This document shows positions 43,659 through 52,511 of a DNA stretch of 55,675 nt, in pieces. Within the stretch, counting starts at the first letter, position 1; every line of letters starts with the position of its first letter. A program made the position numbers and the translations under genes. The notes beneath the pieces were generated by a model. That model ran no database searches. It had not been told where the DNA came from and was given only the letters and a program-made list of their open reading frames with translations. Source of the DNA: Bacteroidales bacterium (lineage in GTDB: Bacteria; Bacteroidota; Bacteroidia; Bacteroidales; F082); assembly GCA_024400295.1 (NCBI GenBank), contig JAKSNA010000018.1:1-55675 (forward strand). The letters run 5' to 3'.

Positions 43659-45350
43659 TCATCTCCTCTCTCCTATCAGCACCCCCGACACCATCCAATG
43701 CGAGAAACTACCGCCTTCATCGGCACCTTGCGGGATGGCAACGGTTATCGTGTGATGACCCGGCTTCAAATGACTTAAATCGAAATACGTCGGGTTCGTG
43801 GCTGTCCCCGGACACCATCCAGAACGTGAATAGTCGGACGACGAGACGCCATTCCAGAAGTTGCCCGACACGGGATTCAGCTCGCGGTAAGTGCCGCAGT
43901 CGCAACGCCAAGGCGTGAAAGTGAACGTCATCACGCCGTCAACGATGATAGTGTTCTCCTTCGGGTTGAACTCATCGCCGCCGTCCCAGCCGCCGTGACC
44001 GGTCGTGATATACCGAAGGCGCAGATTCTCAACGTTTTCAGGAATGTCGAACTCAACGGTCAGACTGTCGGTGCGGAACAGTCTTCCGTAATTCTGCCCG
44101 GCCATCTCCATGACGTTGCACGTGTTGAAAAGCGGGAGGCTCCAGCGGCTGTTTCCATCAATGTCGCCGCTGTAATCCTGCGGATACGCAACCAAGTCTA
44201 AAGAAACTTTATGTCCGCCGCCGTCGTAGTTGCCGATGAACGCGCCAATCAAAACATCGCCCGAAAGACGGTCGGAAAGCTCGCTGACCTCCATCTTGTA
44301 ATACGCCTCGTCTTCCCATTCGAGACCGTCGATACTGACGCGGCCGTTGAAATGGCTGACACCGAACGGAGTGAAAAACCTCATCAGTTCGACAACAGGC
44401 ATATAGTCGTTTTCAAGACGTATTCCTTCGTACTTTCTTCCGTTTCTATCGTATTGATATGGAAGGACTTCAATACTGTCAATTAAAGCGTCACGCAAAG
44501 ACAATTTCCTGTCCAACGGAATCACAAAAACGGAGCCGGTGCGGTCGTAGGCGTCGCCGTTCGACTTCTGGCGAAGCTCCGCGAAAAGCTGGTAATGTTC
44601 GGGCAGCAACGGAAGTTTAACCCGTTTCAGAATCACCGTCCCCGACGCGAAATGAATCACCGAATCGAACGGAATCTCACCTTTGAACTTCTCGATATTC
44701 GCGAAGTGAATCTGGTCGTCATTGAAAATGCCGAAACGTTTTATCAGCTTCTCCTTATTGATATTGTCAAGTTCCCTCCCACTCTTTCTAACGCCTAAAT
44801 CATTGGGAATCAAATCTTTTTTTATGCTTTTGTCTTTTTTCACCGACTTCAGTTCCAGAATCCTGTTTCCGTTTATCGCCTGCCTGACCATCACGCCTTT
44901 CAGATAGCCGCGCGATGTCGTCGGAGTTGCATCGTAGCCGGGTTTCTCGGTCATCCAGACCTCAATGGTGTTCGAGTTTATCGAGGTTTTATATTTGATG
45001 CAATCGTAGCCATTGATCTTTTCCGTTCCGATTTTCTCAAATGTAACATCATTGTTTTTCAATGAATTAACAGAGTAGAACGACTCGCCGTCCTGATAAT
45101 TCATCTGAAAATAAACGGAGTCAGAATCGTAATCGACGTAGGTGTAATCCGTTGAGACTCCGTCGATTAATTTGCCTGAAAAATCATGTTTATCGTAAAT
45201 TTTCAATTGGTTTTTGTAGCGGAGGACTTCACGGAAAGTGGTGTCGCCGCTGTCAGAACCCAACGCATACGATTGATAAACAAGATGTTGCTGCGAATGT
45301 GATGTAATCGAAATGAAAATCACGATGAGTAATAATAATGAACGTTTCAT
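43659..45350 (-). CDS. Secreted PNGase F-like N-glycosidase with extra N-terminal domain
   Basis: 563 residues from ATG 45350. Signal peptide about 1-19 (ITSHSQ). Residues about 20-190 resemble the GLPGLI-type domain (KINGYDCIKYKTSINSNTIEVWMTEKPGYDATP). Residues about 230-563 are PNGase F-like: AYDRTGSVFVIP (D269 matches the catalytic Asp position), TTGHGGWDGGDEFNP with candidate Glu/Asp, WRCDCGTYRELNPVSGNFWNG, RSGWCPGTATNP and HHTITVAIPQGADEGG. It should release N-glycans from glycoproteins outside the cell. It is divergent from a DPP5-like peptidase gene, suggesting joint use of host glycoproteins. The catalytic assignment is by motif only. Confidence 0.87.
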   Translation of the reverse strand: MKRSLLLLIVIFISITSHSQQHLVYQSYALGSDSGDTTFREVLRYKNQLKIYDKHDFSGKLIDGVSTDYTYVDYDSDSVYFQMNYQDGESFYSVNSLKNNDVTFEKIGTEKINGYDCIKYKTSINSNTIEVWMTEKPGYDATPTTSRGYLKGVMVRQAINGNRILELKSVKKDKSIKKDLIPNDLGVRKSGRELDNINKEKLIKRFGIFNDDQIHFANIEKFKGEIPFDSVIHFASGTVILKRVKLPLLPEHYQLFAELRQKSNGDAYDRTGSVFVIPLDRKLSLRDALIDSIEVLPYQYDRNGRKYEGIRLENDYMPVVELMRFFTPFGVSHFNGRVSIDGLEWEDEAYYKMEVSELSDRLSGDVLIGAFIGNYDGGGHKVSLDLVAYPQDYSGDIDGNSRWSLPLFNTCNVMEMAGQNYGRLFRTDSLTVEFDIPENVENLRLRYITTGHGGWDGGDEFNPKENTIIVDGVMTFTFTPWRCDCGTYRELNPVSGNFWNGVSSSDYSRSGWCPGTATNPTYFDLSHLKPGHHTITVAIPQGADEGGSFSHWMVSGVLIGERR

Positions 45351-45365
45351 TGCAAAAAATTTTCT

Positions 45366-45393
45366 GCAAATATAAAAAAAATCGTAGTTTTGC
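45366..45393. promoter_or_regulatory. Divergent promoters of the PNGase F-like and DPP5-like genes
   Basis: Minus strand TATATTTGC (45374-45366) serves the glycosidase, and plus strand TAGTTTTGC (45385-45393) serves the peptidase. The plus leader is about 90 bases long. Confidence 0.65.
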
Positions 45394-45490
45394 AGGTTGT
45401 AAGACAACTTTATTAAAAGTCACAAATTCTTGGTTCATTGAACATTTGAATGATTGTAATTGTTTGAAAATCAATTTAAATTTAATACAA

Positions 45491-47560
45491 ATGAAGAAAT
45501 TACTCATTCCAATTGCCATGCTGCTGCTATTTTTGCAGGGCTGCGAAAAACCGAAGCAGGCGGTTCCTCTTCGCGAAACCATCAAACTCGAATCAGACGT
45601 GCTGACGCCGGAAGTCCTTTGGACAATGGGACGCATTGGAGAATATGCGGTTTCGGCTGACGATTCGAAGGTCGTTTACAGTGTCACCGATTACAAGATT
45701 GACGCAAACAAAGGATTTTCAAGGATTTACGTCATGGACATTGACGGGAACAACCTCAAGTGCATCACAAACGGCAACTTCAGCCAATACAGTCCGGCGT
45801 GGACTTCACAAGGTAACATTGCATTCATGACGGCTGCGAGTGGCGACATGCAGCTTTGGGAAATGGACGCAAACGGCGAAAATAGCCGTCAGATCACTGA
45901 TATTCAAGATGGTATAACAGGTTACGAATACAGTCCCGACGGGAAACATCTTATCTACACTGCGGAAGTCAAACTCAAGGATCAGGTCGCCGACATCTAC
46001 CCTGACCTTCCGCTTTCATCGGGAAGAATCAACAATGACCTGATGTACCGCCATTGGGACCAGTGGGTGGACACTTACAGCCATGTGTTCTACGCCAAGC
46101 TGACAAACGGAGTGATTACCAACGGACAAGACATCATGCAGGGCGAAAACTGGGAGTCGCCGGTGAGGCCATTTGGCGGAATGGAGCAAGTGGCATGGGC
46201 CGAAAACGGACAGAGCATACTTTACTGCTGCCGTAAGAAAGTCGGCAAAGACTATGCAACATCAACGAACACAGACATTTACAAATATGTCATTGCCACC
46301 GGCAACACTATCAACCTCACCGAAGGGATGATGGGCTATGACCTGAACGTTACGGTTTCGCCGGACGGCAGCAAGATGGCTTGGGAAAGCATGGAACGCG
46401 ACGGCTATGAAGCTGACAAGCAACGTCTCTTCGTCATGAACCTGAGCAATGGCAACAAGAAAGACTATTCTGTCGGCTTCGACCAGAACGCCACATCACT
46501 GACTTGGGCCGATGACGGCAACACGATTTACTTCATCAGCGACATCAACGCCACAGACCAGATCTATTCGTTGAGCCTGAGCAACGGCACCATCACTAAA
46601 ATCACAAGCGGAAAGCATAACTTCGTGTCGTTGGCAGTCGCTGGCGACAGACTCATCGCCGGAAGACAGTCGATGAGCCGTCCGACAGAGCTGTTCAGCG
46701 TTAATACCTCAACAGGCGAGTTTACCGCTATCACTCATGTCAACGATAACATTTTCAGTCAATTAACACTCGCTGACGTTGAAGAGAGATGGATCAGGAC
46801 CACCGACGGCAAGATGATGCTGACGTGGGTCATCTATCCGCCTCATTTCGACAAGAACAAGAAATACCCCACCTTGCTTTACTGCGAAGGCGGTCCGCAA
46901 AGCACAGTGAGCCAGTTCTGGTCATACCGCTGGAACTTCCAGATGATGGCCGCCAACGGATATGTCATCGTGGCGCCCAACAGACGCGGGCTGCCGGGCT
47001 TCGGGCAGGAATGGAACGAGGCCATCAGCGGCGACTACGGCGGACAGTGCATGAAGGACTACCTCACCGCCATCGACGTCATGGCAAACGAGCCGTTCGT
47101 CAACAAAGACAAACTCGGCGCCGTCGGCGCAAGTTTCGGGGGCTTCTCCGTTTACTGGCTCGCCGGTCATCACGACAGACGCTTCAAGGCCCTGATCGCA
47201 CACGACGGAATGTTCAACCTTGACGCTCAATATCTTGAGACCGAAGAGATGTGGTTCGTGAACTGGGATCTCGGCGGCCCGTTCTGGGACAAGGATAACC
47301 CTGTCGTACAATGGTCTTACGCCAACTCACCTCATCTCTTCGTTGACAAATGGACGGCGCCAATCCTCATCATCCACGGCGGCCTCGACTACAGGATCTG
47401 CTTCACGCAGGGGATGCAGGCCTACAACGCGGCTGTACTGCGGGGCATACCTGCGGAGTTCCTCTATTTCCCGGACGAGAACCACTGGGTTCTTCAGCCG
47501 CAGAACGGAATCTTATGGCAGAGACGCTTCGCCAACTGGCTTGACACTTACCTCAAATAG
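45491..47560 (+). CDS. Lipoprotein S9 peptidase, DPP5-like
   Basis: 689 residues from ATG 45491. A lipoprotein signal with lipobox LQGC (Cys about 18) anchors it to a membrane. The N-terminal beta-propeller (about 45-420) shows repeated SPDGxxLxY-type blades. The alpha/beta-hydrolase domain carries the catalytic Ser in GASFGG, Asp in IHGGLDYRI and His in DENHWV. It closely follows the dipeptidyl peptidase 5 pattern (YWLAGHHDRRFKALIAHDGMFNLDAQY), which removes dipeptides with hydrophobic P1 residues in asaccharolytic Bacteroidota. It is divergent from the PNGase F-like gene and ends at a strong terminator shared with hrpB. Confidence 0.93.
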   Translation: MKKLLIPIAMLLLFLQGCEKPKQAVPLRETIKLESDVLTPEVLWTMGRIGEYAVSADDSKVVYSVTDYKIDANKGFSRIYVMDIDGNNLKCITNGNFSQYSPAWTSQGNIAFMTAASGDMQLWEMDANGENSRQITDIQDGITGYEYSPDGKHLIYTAEVKLKDQVADIYPDLPLSSGRINNDLMYRHWDQWVDTYSHVFYAKLTNGVITNGQDIMQGENWESPVRPFGGMEQVAWAENGQSILYCCRKKVGKDYATSTNTDIYKYVIATGNTINLTEGMMGYDLNVTVSPDGSKMAWESMERDGYEADKQRLFVMNLSNGNKKDYSVGFDQNATSLTWADDGNTIYFISDINATDQIYSLSLSNGTITKITSGKHNFVSLAVAGDRLIAGRQSMSRPTELFSVNTSTGEFTAITHVNDNIFSQLTLADVEERWIRTTDGKMMLTWVIYPPHFDKNKKYPTLLYCEGGPQSTVSQFWSYRWNFQMMAANGYVIVAPNRRGLPGFGQEWNEAISGDYGGQCMKDYLTAIDVMANEPFVNKDKLGAVGASFGGFSVYWLAGHHDRRFKALIAHDGMFNLDAQYLETEEMWFVNWDLGGPFWDKDNPVVQWSYANSPHLFVDKWTAPILIIHGGLDYRICFTQGMQAYNAAVLRGIPAEFLYFPDENHWVLQPQNGILWQRRFANWLDTYLK

Positions 47561-47575
47561 GACATAATTTCACAC

Positions 47576-47624
47576 AAAAAGCCGGCGCATGAAGAAATCA
47601 ACTTCAGGCGCCGGCTTTCTTTTA
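47576..47624. terminator. Bidirectional intrinsic terminator between dpp5 and hrpB
   Basis: AAAGCCGGCGC-TGAAG pairs with CTTCA-GCGCCGGCTTT around a short loop with one bulged base in each arm. A-rich and T-rich flanks suit both directions. Confidence 0.9.
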
Positions 47625-47650
47625 ACTCTACTCTCTTAACTCTTAACTCT
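47624..47650 (-). repeat. GAGTTAA heptamer array at the hrpB stop
   Basis: Minus strand units AGAGTTA/AGAGTTA/AGAGAGT/AGAGTTA span the last codons and the TAA stop of hrpB. It is a different unit from the GGTGAAA type, but has the same length and the same position at a gene end. Confidence 0.65.
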
Positions 47651-50125
47651 TTTCACCCCTCTCACCGCCTCGGCCTCCAACGGGTTGTCGGGCCAGTAAT
47701 GTTTCGGATACCTGCGTTTCAGTTCCTTTTTCACTTCAAAATATGTGCCTTGCCAGAAACTGCGCAGGTCTTGCGTGAGTTGGACAGGCTTAAAGCCCGG
47801 CGACAGCAACTCCATCAGAACAGGACGCTTGCCGTCGTCAACACGCGGCGTGTCGATGAGACCGAAACATTCCTGAAGCCTGACGCTAACAATCGGATTA
47901 TCAGCACATTGACGGTAATCGACGCGGATTCGGCTTCCAGTCGGGACGATGATATGCGACGGCGCGAGTCTGTCAATAATTTGTTGTTGCTCATACGAAA
48001 GCATCGCCCAAATCGCGGCACAAAGGTCGATTTTCTTCAATTCAGTGATGTTTGTTTTCAACCTCCCGCTATTTTCAAGATAAAAAGGAAGCCATTCTTC
48101 TGTTTTTTTCAGGATTGTCTCCGTACTCAAATCAGGAAGTTCAAGTTCAGGATGCCACGATGAGACGGAGGAAATGCGTCGTTGCATACTTTCCACGTCC
48201 TCCGAGAAATTTAGGATACTTAAGCCGTCTTTAGCACAGGCATCACACAAAGCTTTGACAATCTGCTTATTGCAATCACATTGGATCTGACGGCTTTCAA
48301 CAACCAAAGTCCCGATGTACAACTCGTTTCGTGCCACAATTTGACCTTTTTTGCTGTCCCAATAAATGTTGTCGCGCATTTTCGCAAAAGCAGGCAACGA
48401 TTCTTCCTTTAGCGGAGATGCCAAGAACACATTTCCGCTTGCCGCATTCAACGCTGCAACGGCAAGCCATTCGTGCGACGCGAGGTCATCTTTTGCATTC
48501 ACGATGGCATTGCCGCCACTCGCCAGCTTATATCTCCCGTTGTTATCTAATGACTTGGCTATGCGTTCGGGATAGGCTGAAGCCACAAGTTCGCCGGTTT
48601 CAAAAACATCCGGAATATCATTATCGGCATTGGCACGCACAAGTCGCAGATATTCGTTGGCAATCAATATGATACGACTCCATCTGCCGTCATTATTATT
48701 CCTTCTCGTCTTGCGCAAAAGCTCAATTCTGGTATTGATGTCGGAGTCTTCCGAAGATGAAAGCTGGTCTTTCTCTTCAAGAAATGCTGCAATGTCAGCT
48801 GCAAGAGCTTTCTTTCTGTCGTTTTCAGCCGAAATAAGCATCTTTGAAATTCGCGGGTGTGACGGCATCTTTGACATTTTTCTTCCCGTTTCGGTGATGT
48901 TTCCATTTTCATCAATGGCATCGAGCACCCGCAACAGCCTTGATGCCTGACTCACGTTGCCTTGCGGCGGTGGTGTCAGCCATGGCAGCCTCATGACCTC
49001 GTTTTCACCCCATGCCGCAACGTCAAGCATCACCGGCGATAAGTCAGCCTCAACTATCTCAGGCTTGCGGCTCTCTGCCATCTTATGTTCCGTCGCCTTG
49101 GTCCAAAGACGATAACAGACACCTTCGCTAACGCGTCCGGCACGACCTTTTCGCTGATTTGCCATATCCATGCTGATACGCATTGTCTCAAGATGACTTA
49201 AACCATTTCGCGGGTCAAAGACCATCGTTTTGCAAAATCCGGAATCAACAACTATTTTTACTCCATTGATTGTCAATGACGTTTCAGCTATTGGGGTCGC
49301 AAGTACAACTTTTCGTTCGTCTTTTGCGGAAGGCGAAATCACCGCCCTCTGCTCTTTCAATGAGAGATTTCCGTATAATGGCATGATTTTTGTGCCAGAC
49401 AATTCATTACCGAGCAAATCACTGCATTTTAAGATTTCGGCCTGTCCTGGTAAAAAAGCAAGAATATCGCCATCGTGTTCACGGTGCGCCCTGCAAATGG
49501 CACGTGCCATCTCCTCCGGCATGTTTCTGGTGTCAATATCTTTTTCGGAATTAATGACCTCGACATCAAACATCCTACCCTCACTATTAATATAAGGTGC
49601 GTCAAAGGCGGAGCAAATCGCCGTCGCGTCAATCGTCGCCGACATTATCACGATTTTCAAGTCAGGGCGAATTATGTTTTGTGACTCGCGTGTCAGGGCG
49701 AGTGCCACATCGGAGTTCAGGCTTCTTTCGTGGAACTCATCAAAAATGACGACAGAGATGCCTTCGAGTGTCGGATCGGCAATGAGCATTCTTGTGAGAA
49801 TACCTTCAGTCACCACCTCGATGCGGGTTTTCGAGGAGACGTTTTTCTCGAAACGGATACGATAGCCGACGGTCTCTCCCACCCTTTCGTTCAGCAGCGT
49901 CGCCATCCGGTCGGCTATCTGTCGTGCGGCAATGCGTCGCGGCTCAAGCATGACGACCTTCCCGCCGCCTTTCATGCCTTCAAGAATCGTCAGCGGCAAC
50001 AACGTTGACTTTCCGGCACCAGGAGGCGCAGTGATAACCAGTCTGTTATACTTCGCCAATTTGCGATTCACCTCATCAGCTATTGAATATGCGGGTAACC
50101 GTTTCGCCTCGAAATTGTCAATCAT
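47636..50125 (-). CDS. hrpB: ATP-dependent helicase HrpB
   Basis: 829 residues from ATG 50125; the TTG at 50152 is inside the promoter. DEAH-box motifs: ITAPPGAGKSTLLP, LEPRRIAARQIA, VIFDEFHERSLNSD, IMSATID, ATPIAETSLTI and QRKGRAGRVSEG. A helicase-associated domain and the HrpB C-terminal domain (YPERIAKSLDNNGRYKLASG..., FWQGTYFEVKKELKRRYPKHYWPDNP) follow. It is a predicted RNA helicase, and its cellular role is poorly known even in E. coli. A heptamer array covers its stop codon. Confidence 0.95.
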   Translation of the reverse strand: MIDNFEAKRLPAYSIADEVNRKLAKYNRLVITAPPGAGKSTLLPLTILEGMKGGGKVVMLEPRRIAARQIADRMATLLNERVGETVGYRIRFEKNVSSKTRIEVVTEGILTRMLIADPTLEGISVVIFDEFHERSLNSDVALALTRESQNIIRPDLKIVIMSATIDATAICSAFDAPYINSEGRMFDVEVINSEKDIDTRNMPEEMARAICRAHREHDGDILAFLPGQAEILKCSDLLGNELSGTKIMPLYGNLSLKEQRAVISPSAKDERKVVLATPIAETSLTINGVKIVVDSGFCKTMVFDPRNGLSHLETMRISMDMANQRKGRAGRVSEGVCYRLWTKATEHKMAESRKPEIVEADLSPVMLDVAAWGENEVMRLPWLTPPPQGNVSQASRLLRVLDAIDENGNITETGRKMSKMPSHPRISKMLISAENDRKKALAADIAAFLEEKDQLSSSEDSDINTRIELLRKTRRNNNDGRWSRIILIANEYLRLVRANADNDIPDVFETGELVASAYPERIAKSLDNNGRYKLASGGNAIVNAKDDLASHEWLAVAALNAASGNVFLASPLKEESLPAFAKMRDNIYWDSKKGQIVARNELYIGTLVVESRQIQCDCNKQIVKALCDACAKDGLSILNFSEDVESMQRRISSVSSWHPELELPDLSTETILKKTEEWLPFYLENSGRLKTNITELKKIDLCAAIWAMLSYEQQQIIDRLAPSHIIVPTGSRIRVDYRQCADNPIVSVRLQECFGLIDTPRVDDGKRPVLMELLSPGFKPVQLTQDLRSFWQGTYFEVKKELKRRYPKHYWPDNPLEAEAVRGVKRVKS

Positions 50126-50148
50126 TATCCGATTTTTAGATTTGAGCT

Positions 50149-50157
50149 GCAAAAATA
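50149..50157 (-). promoter_or_regulatory. -7 element (TATTTTTGC) of hrpB
   Basis: Minus strand TATTTTTGCAGC lies 24 bases before the hrpB ATG. Confidence 0.6.
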
Positions 50158-50207
50158 AGAAAAATCAAATTTGGTTTTATAAATTCCGAATGCTTCAATA
50201 ATTTTCT

Positions 50208-50216
50208 TAACTTTGC
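50208..50216 (+). promoter_or_regulatory. -7 element (TAACTTTGC) of the EF-G gene
   Basis: Plus strand TAACTTTGC lies about 60 bases before the ATG at 50277. Confidence 0.65.
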
Positions 50217-50276
50217 AAAAAATTTGAGCATATAAATATTTTCCATATATCAAATTGAAAATCAAATAATTACAAT

Positions 50277-52343
50277 ATGAGTTCAAACATATCAAAATTA
50301 AGAAACATAGGAATTGCCGCGCACATCGATGCAGGTAAGACCACATGTTCGGAGCGTATCTTGTTTTTCACTGGCGTGAACCGCAAACTTGGCGAGACAC
50401 ACGACGGCCAGGCCACGATGGACTTCATGAAACAGGAGCAGGAACGCGGCATCACCATTGCATCAGCTGCCATCACGACACATTGGAACGACCATCAGAT
50501 CAACTTGATTGACACCCCCGGCCACGTTGACTTCACGGTGGAAGTAGAACGTTCGCTGAGGGTCATCGACGGAATGGTGGCGGTGTTCTGCGCTGTCGGC
50601 GGCGTACAGCCTCAGAGCGAGACCGTGTGGAACCAGGCCGACAAATACCGCGTGCCCCGCATCGCTTTCGTGAACAAGATGGACCGCACCGGTGCCGACT
50701 TCAACGAGGTAGTGAACCAGATGAACAAATATCTCGGTGCCAATGCAGTGCCGATTCACATGCCTATCGGACAGGAAGATACATTTGAAGGAATGATCGA
50801 CCTGATAAATATGAACTCGGTGATTTTCAAGGACAAAGAACGTATCGTCGGCCCTATCCCGGAGAACCTGAAGGAACAGGCGTTGGCCGCGCATCACAAT
50901 CTCGTTGAGCATGTCGCCGACTTTGATGATGAGATAGCCGAACTTTATCTCGCTGACGAAGAAATCCCTGTTGAAAAACTGAAAGCCGCCATCCGCATGG
51001 CAACCATCAAACTCATGATGGTGCCGGTTCTCTGCGGTTCGGCATACAAGAACAAAGGCATCCAGCTTCTGCTCGATGCAATCGTTGACTACCTGCCATC
51101 ACCAAAAGACCTCGGTGCCATCATCGCCCACGACCCTAACGACGAAGAGAAGACCATTCAGCGCAACCCGCTTGACAACGAGCCGTTTTCCGCGCTGGCG
51201 TTCAAGCTCATCAACGACCCGTATGTCGGACAGCAGACATTTATCCGCGTGTTCAGCGGCAAGCTTACCAGCGGCATGACTGTCTATAACACGAACAAAG
51301 GCAAGACCGAGCGCATTGGACGCATCTTTCGCATCAAAGCGAAAGAACGCGAGGAGATCACGGAGGCCGGAGCTGGCGAAATCGTGGCTCTCGTCGGAAT
51401 GAAGACCACCAGGACCGGCGACACCTTATGCGACGAGAACGCACCCGTCTTGCTGGAAAACATTCACATTCCTCCGGCGGTCATTGAGATGAAAGTCAAT
51501 ATTGAAGACAAGAAAAACCGTGGCAAACTCGGTGAGGCACTGGCGAAACTCTGCAATGAAGACCCGTCATTCCGCGCCCATTTCGATGAGGAGACCGAAG
51601 AGACCATCATCGCGGGCATGGGCGAGCTTCATCTTGAAATCATCGTTGACCGGCTGAAAGAAGAGTTTAAGATTCCGGTGACCGTCGGAGCCCCGTCGGT
51701 GTCGTTCCGCGAGACAATCACTGCACCGTTCGAGTGTAATTACAGATTTGTCAAGCAGACCGGCGGCAAGGGACAGTTCGCGCACACCGTCATCCGTTTC
51801 GAGCCGAATCCCGGCAAAGGCTTTGAGTTTGTTGACGTCACAAAAGGCGGCGTGATTCCAAAGGAGTTCATCCCGTCGGTTCAGAAAGGATTGCAGACCG
51901 CGATGCTTAAAGGCCCGTTTGCAGGTTATCCTGTCGTTGACGTGAAATGCGTGCTCGTCGATGGCGGTTTCCACCCGGTGGATTCGAGCGACATGGCGTT
52001 CCAACTCTGTGCCCAGATGTGTTTCAAACAAGCATTTATGAAAGCAAGTCCTGTTCTTCTCGAGCCGACAATGAAAGTCGAAATCAACACTCCTGACGAC
52101 TATATCGGCAATGTCACAGGCGACCTGAACAAACGCCGCGGCCGCATCGAGGCGATGCGCCGTTTCCGCAAAGGCTCGCAGAAAGTCGATGCCTTCGTCC
52201 CGTTGATGGAGATGTTCGGCTACGCCACGGCACTCCGCAACGTCACGTCAGGACGCGCCAACTACTCGATGGAGTTCTATCAATACGCGCCGACACCAAA
52301 GGACAAGCAGGAAGAAATCGTCAAAGAGAGAAACAAAGAATAA
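50277..52343 (+). CDS. fusA: Elongation factor G (stand-alone copy)
   Basis: 688 residues, full five-domain EF-G. G1 AHIDAGKTTCSER, switch I EQERGITIASAAITT, G3 DTPGHVDF (with the catalytic His) and G4 NKMDRTGADF are all intact; domain IV holds QTGGKGQFAHTVI and the C terminus GRANYSMEFYQYAP. It drives ribosomal translocation or recycling using GTP. The gene stands alone, without rpsL, rpsG, rpsJ or tuf, and Bacteroidota often have a second EF-G, so this may be the paralogue rather than the str-operon copy. The promoter is clear and a bidirectional terminator follows. Confidence 0.93.
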   Translation: MSSNISKLRNIGIAAHIDAGKTTCSERILFFTGVNRKLGETHDGQATMDFMKQEQERGITIASAAITTHWNDHQINLIDTPGHVDFTVEVERSLRVIDGMVAVFCAVGGVQPQSETVWNQADKYRVPRIAFVNKMDRTGADFNEVVNQMNKYLGANAVPIHMPIGQEDTFEGMIDLINMNSVIFKDKERIVGPIPENLKEQALAAHHNLVEHVADFDDEIAELYLADEEIPVEKLKAAIRMATIKLMMVPVLCGSAYKNKGIQLLLDAIVDYLPSPKDLGAIIAHDPNDEEKTIQRNPLDNEPFSALAFKLINDPYVGQQTFIRVFSGKLTSGMTVYNTNKGKTERIGRIFRIKAKEREEITEAGAGEIVALVGMKTTRTGDTLCDENAPVLLENIHIPPAVIEMKVNIEDKKNRGKLGEALAKLCNEDPSFRAHFDEETEETIIAGMGELHLEIIVDRLKEEFKIPVTVGAPSVSFRETITAPFECNYRFVKQTGGKGQFAHTVIRFEPNPGKGFEFVDVTKGGVIPKEFIPSVQKGLQTAMLKGPFAGYPVVDVKCVLVDGGFHPVDSSDMAFQLCAQMCFKQAFMKASPVLLEPTMKVEINTPDDYIGNVTGDLNKRRGRIEAMRRFRKGSQKVDAFVPLMEMFGYATALRNVTSGRANYSMEFYQYAPTPKDKQEEIVKERNKE

Positions 52344-52350
52344 AACAAAT

Positions 52351-52422
52351 ATGAGAAAGCATACACTCCTGTCACGGCGGGAGAGGCGTTCGAGAGGTTC
52401 GGCCCACATTATTATTATGTGA
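52351..52422 (+). CDS. Possible 23-residue basic small ORF after EF-G
   Basis: ATG 52351 follows the EF-G stop by 7 bases and opens a short frame beginning MRKHTLLSRRERRSRG and ending in IIIM before TGA. It is very Arg-rich. It lies inside the EF-G transcript, before the terminator at 52457. Nothing else supports translation, and it may be non-coding 3' UTR. Confidence 0.25.
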   Translation: MRKHTLLSRRERRSRGSAHIIIM

Positions 52423-52456
52423 AAGGCATATTGTAAGCGCATCGTACAACAACAAA

Positions 52457-52489
52457 AAAAGGTGGTAATCGCAATGATTATCACCTTTT
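52457..52489. terminator. Bidirectional terminator between EF-G and the aminotransferase
   Basis: AAAAGGTGGTAATC (52457-52470) pairs with GATTATCACCTTTT (52476-52489) through one G-T wobble, with a 5-base loop. It serves both converging genes. Confidence 0.88.
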
Positions 52490-52511
52490 CAGTTAATTAC
52501 GGGGAATGTTA

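Noticed and set aside
52351..52450. tRNA-Ser-like fragment (GGAGAGGC...GAGGTTCGG)
   Set aside because: No acceptor or anticodon stem can be formed around it; the resemblance is local.
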